This document shows, piece by piece, positions 61,757 to 64,000 of a DNA stretch of 64,000 nucleotides. Under the pieces are notes generated by a model. The model was not told the DNA's origin and made no database searches. It was given only the letters and a program-made list of their open reading frames with translations. Within the stretch, counting starts at the first letter, position 1, and each line of letters opens with the position of its first letter. A program made the translations under genes and the position numbers. The stretch comes from Delphinus delphis (lineage: Eukaryota; Chordata; Mammalia; Artiodactyla; Delphinidae): contig NC_082698.1 in assembly GCF_949987515.2 (NCBI RefSeq), positions 2,621,501-2,685,500 on the forward strand. Reading direction: 5' to 3'.

Positions 61757-62111
61757 GGACTTCCCTGGTGGCGCAGTGGTTAAGAATCTGCCTGCCAATG
61801 CAGGGGACACGGGTTTGAGCCCTGGTCCAGGAACATCCCACATGCCACGGAGCAACTAAGCCCGTGCGCCACAACTACTAAGCCTGTGCTCTAGAGCCCA
61901 CGAACCACAACTACTGAGCCCACGTACCACAACTACTGAATCCCATGTGCCTAGAGCCCATGCTCTGCAACAAGGAAAGCCACTGCAATGAGAAGCCCTT
62001 GCACTGTAGCGAAGAATAGACCCCGCTCACCGCAACTAGAGAAAGCCCACGTGCAGCAACGAAGGCCCAACCCAGCCAAAAATAAATTAAAAAGCAAAAC
62101 TAAACAAAAAA
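61757..62111 (+). mobile_element. CHR-1-type SINE
   Basis: Long-body copy starting ACTTCCCTGGTGGCGCAG and ending with AAAAATAAATTAAAAAG plus A-rich tail. Flanks TCTAATGAACAG and CCTAATGTATAG look like a decayed duplication. Confidence 0.93.
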
Positions 62112-62841
62112 CCTAATGTATAGTAGCTGATGATGCGGACCCCTGACAGAGCCCTTTTGTTTTGCCTTTCTGTGGCCACTCTTCATTCTAAGTAATTGTA
62201 ACCCACTCTTCAAGAAACAAGTTATTTATTTCTCTCACCTGTCTTTTAGTTTAGAAATCATCTGTTGAGCTACTTCGTATTGTCTGGTCTACTCAGTTTA
62301 ATTGTATTCAGCCATTCTTCCATCTTGAAAAAGGAAATTTATCAATCATAATTCACCTTCAGTTATAACTCTAATACAAATACTCATACTGCCAGCTACA
62401 CATAGCCTCAGTCATTTCTAGTTTTCAGCAGATTTCTTTGTACATGACACAGAAAAGTCAAAATGAGGTTAGGTCAGTCAGGAGGTAGTTTTCCACGGTT
62501 TGGGCCCTTGTAGGTATCTGTTGTGTTCAGCAGTGGCCCATGGAAGACCACGACCTGGCGTCTGCTTCTCTAATTACCAGGTGCCCAGAGCCAAGCGAGG
62601 CACCCAGTAGGTGTTCAGCACCTACTTCGTGACTGCTTAACGTGGAAGAGCATGTGTGTATGTGTGTTTAACTGAAAAGAAGTGAAGGGAGGATTACATT
62701 GATGCATAAAATTGTTGATATTTTCTAAGTTTCATTTATTTAGGGGAAATTATATATCAGCTGAGTGCAGTGTTCCCCTTCAGGACCATGCCCATGGCCC
62801 ATGACTTCTCGGATTTCCCTTTTGCGCTTATCATCAAGACC

Positions 62842-63660
62842 ACGTTGATTAGGGTTTTTAAAATATTAAGTGTACAATGAAGTGATTTTTCGTCACTTTA
62901 GTTGTGCAACCATCACCACCCAGTTTTAGACTGCTTCACCTCAGAAAGAACTCTTGTGCCCGTTTGCAATGACTCCTGTTCCCACCCCCAGTTCCAGTCA
63001 AGTGCTGATCTACTTTCTGTTTCTCTAGATTTGCCTTTTCTGGACACTTCATGTAAACAGAATCATACAGTGTGTGGTTTTGCAGCTGACTTCTTTCACT
63101 CTCATAATGTTTTTTGAGGTTCATCCATGATGAAGCATATATTAGTGTATTGTTTTTTGATTGCTAAATAATATTCCATTGTATAGATAGCCCACATTTT
63201 GTTTATTCATCAGCGGATGGACATTGGGGCTGTTTTTCCTTTTTGGCTATTATGCATAGTGCTGAGAACTCACAAGGGTCACATAGAGATCATTGTGTGG
63301 ACATAACTTTTCATTTCTGCTAGATAGATGTCCCTCACCGGGATGGCTGGTTCCAATGGTAAATTGATGTTTAACTTCCTAGAAACTGCCAGACTGTTTC
63401 CCAAAGTGGCAGTAGCATTTTGCACCTCCACTGGCCTCCTGTGAGTATTCTGGTTTGTCCACATCCTCACGGTGTCTGTCGTTTTGATTATAGTTATCCT
63501 CGTAGGTGTGAAGTTAGGTATTCACAGCAATATCAATTTGCATTTCCCTAACGACGAACGATGTTGAAGATCTTTTTATGTATTTATTAATCATTTATAT
63601 CTTTCTTGGTGGACTGTCTATTCAGTTTTTTTGCCCATTAAAAAAATAGCTTTATTTATG
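62842..63660 (-). mobile_element. L1M 3' fragment, antisense
   Basis: The order GTGCAACCATCACCACC, CATGTAAACAGAATCATAC, AATATTCCATTGTATAG, ATTTGCATTTCCCTAACG, GATGTTGAAGATC is a reversed L1M 3' UTR. It is diverged. Confidence 0.85.
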
Positions 63661-63663
63661 TAT

Positions 63664-64000
63664 CATTTTAAATGGGTTCCTGGACCCAGTTCCAATGTGT
63701 GTATGTGTTGGAGGAGAGGCTTGCCCACAGCAGTTCTGGGACACCAGTAGGATGTCCGAGGATTCAGCTCAATCCTGACACTAACTACCCAGGGACAGTA
63801 TCAGACCCCACAGGTAAAGGGCTCAGTCCCCCAAGGCTGCCCTGCACTTCAGATGCCCGTTGAAAGCTCAGGTTGTTACCAACTGGCTATAAATCAGAGG
63901 GTCCCACGACCCCCTCCTTAGATTCAATTAACTTCCTAAAACAGCTCACAGAACTCAGGAAGCCCGTTTACTCACTAGATTACCAATTTATTGTAAAAGG
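63664..64000. repeat. LTR-like sequence cut by the window edge
   Basis: The last 120 bases (CCTAAAACAGCTCACAGAAC, then TTACTCACTAGATTACC and AATTTATTGTAAAAGG) resemble solitary LTRs of old mammalian endogenous retroviruses in reverse. The element continues past the window. The family is not assigned. Confidence 0.4.

Overview
The window is a mammalian nuclear segment, almost certainly from a whale or dolphin. Twelve or more tRNA-derived SINEs of the CHR type (head GGGCTTCCCTGGTGGCGCAG, A-rich tail, target-site duplications) are inserted here. CHR SINEs are typical of cetaceans and their hippo and ruminant relatives, and the copies here look like the young cetacean subfamilies. There are no operons, phages or CRISPR arrays. 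Coding DNA is well under 2% of the window. Layout: (1) 1-5.05 kb is intergenic sequence beyond the 3' end of the main gene, with two SINEs. (2) 5.06-36.1 kb is the complete GLRX3 gene (glutaredoxin 3, PICOT/TXNL2) on the minus strand. It has 11 coding exons, all with GT-AG junctions and consistent phase, and encodes 334 residues: a thioredoxin-like domain followed by two CGFS monothiol glutaredoxin domains. Its first exon lies in a CpG island at about 34.9-36.3 kb. The introns hold SINEs, an L2, L1 fragments, MIRs, two short hAT DNA transposons and a 200-base assembly gap (14755-14954, in intron 6). (3) 36.3-52 kb is intergenic, mostly unique-looking to 47 kb, then an antisense L1 3' end interrupted by an hAT element and two SINEs. 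(4) 52.1-53.3 kb is a second CpG island with CCAAT, GC-box and ZNF143-type motifs. A plus-strand first exon at 53009-53077 resembles that of C10orf143, the gene that, as I recall, lies head-to-head with GLRX3 in human 10q26.3. Its later exons were not found. (5) 53.3-64 kb is the presumed first intron of that gene, dominated by an old antisense L1 of about 5 kb, further L1 and MIR pieces, and two SINEs. GLRX3 and the C10orf143-like gene are divergently arranged with start codons about 17 kb apart, so they do not share a core promoter. GLRX3 protein is known to bind [2Fe-2S] clusters with BOLA2 in cytosolic iron-sulfur trafficking; that is family knowledge. I found no wholly new biological system. 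The most useful leads are the intragenic glutaredoxin duplication, an inverted SINE pair in a GLRX3 intron, the motif clusters in both promoters, and well-preserved nested transposon insertions.
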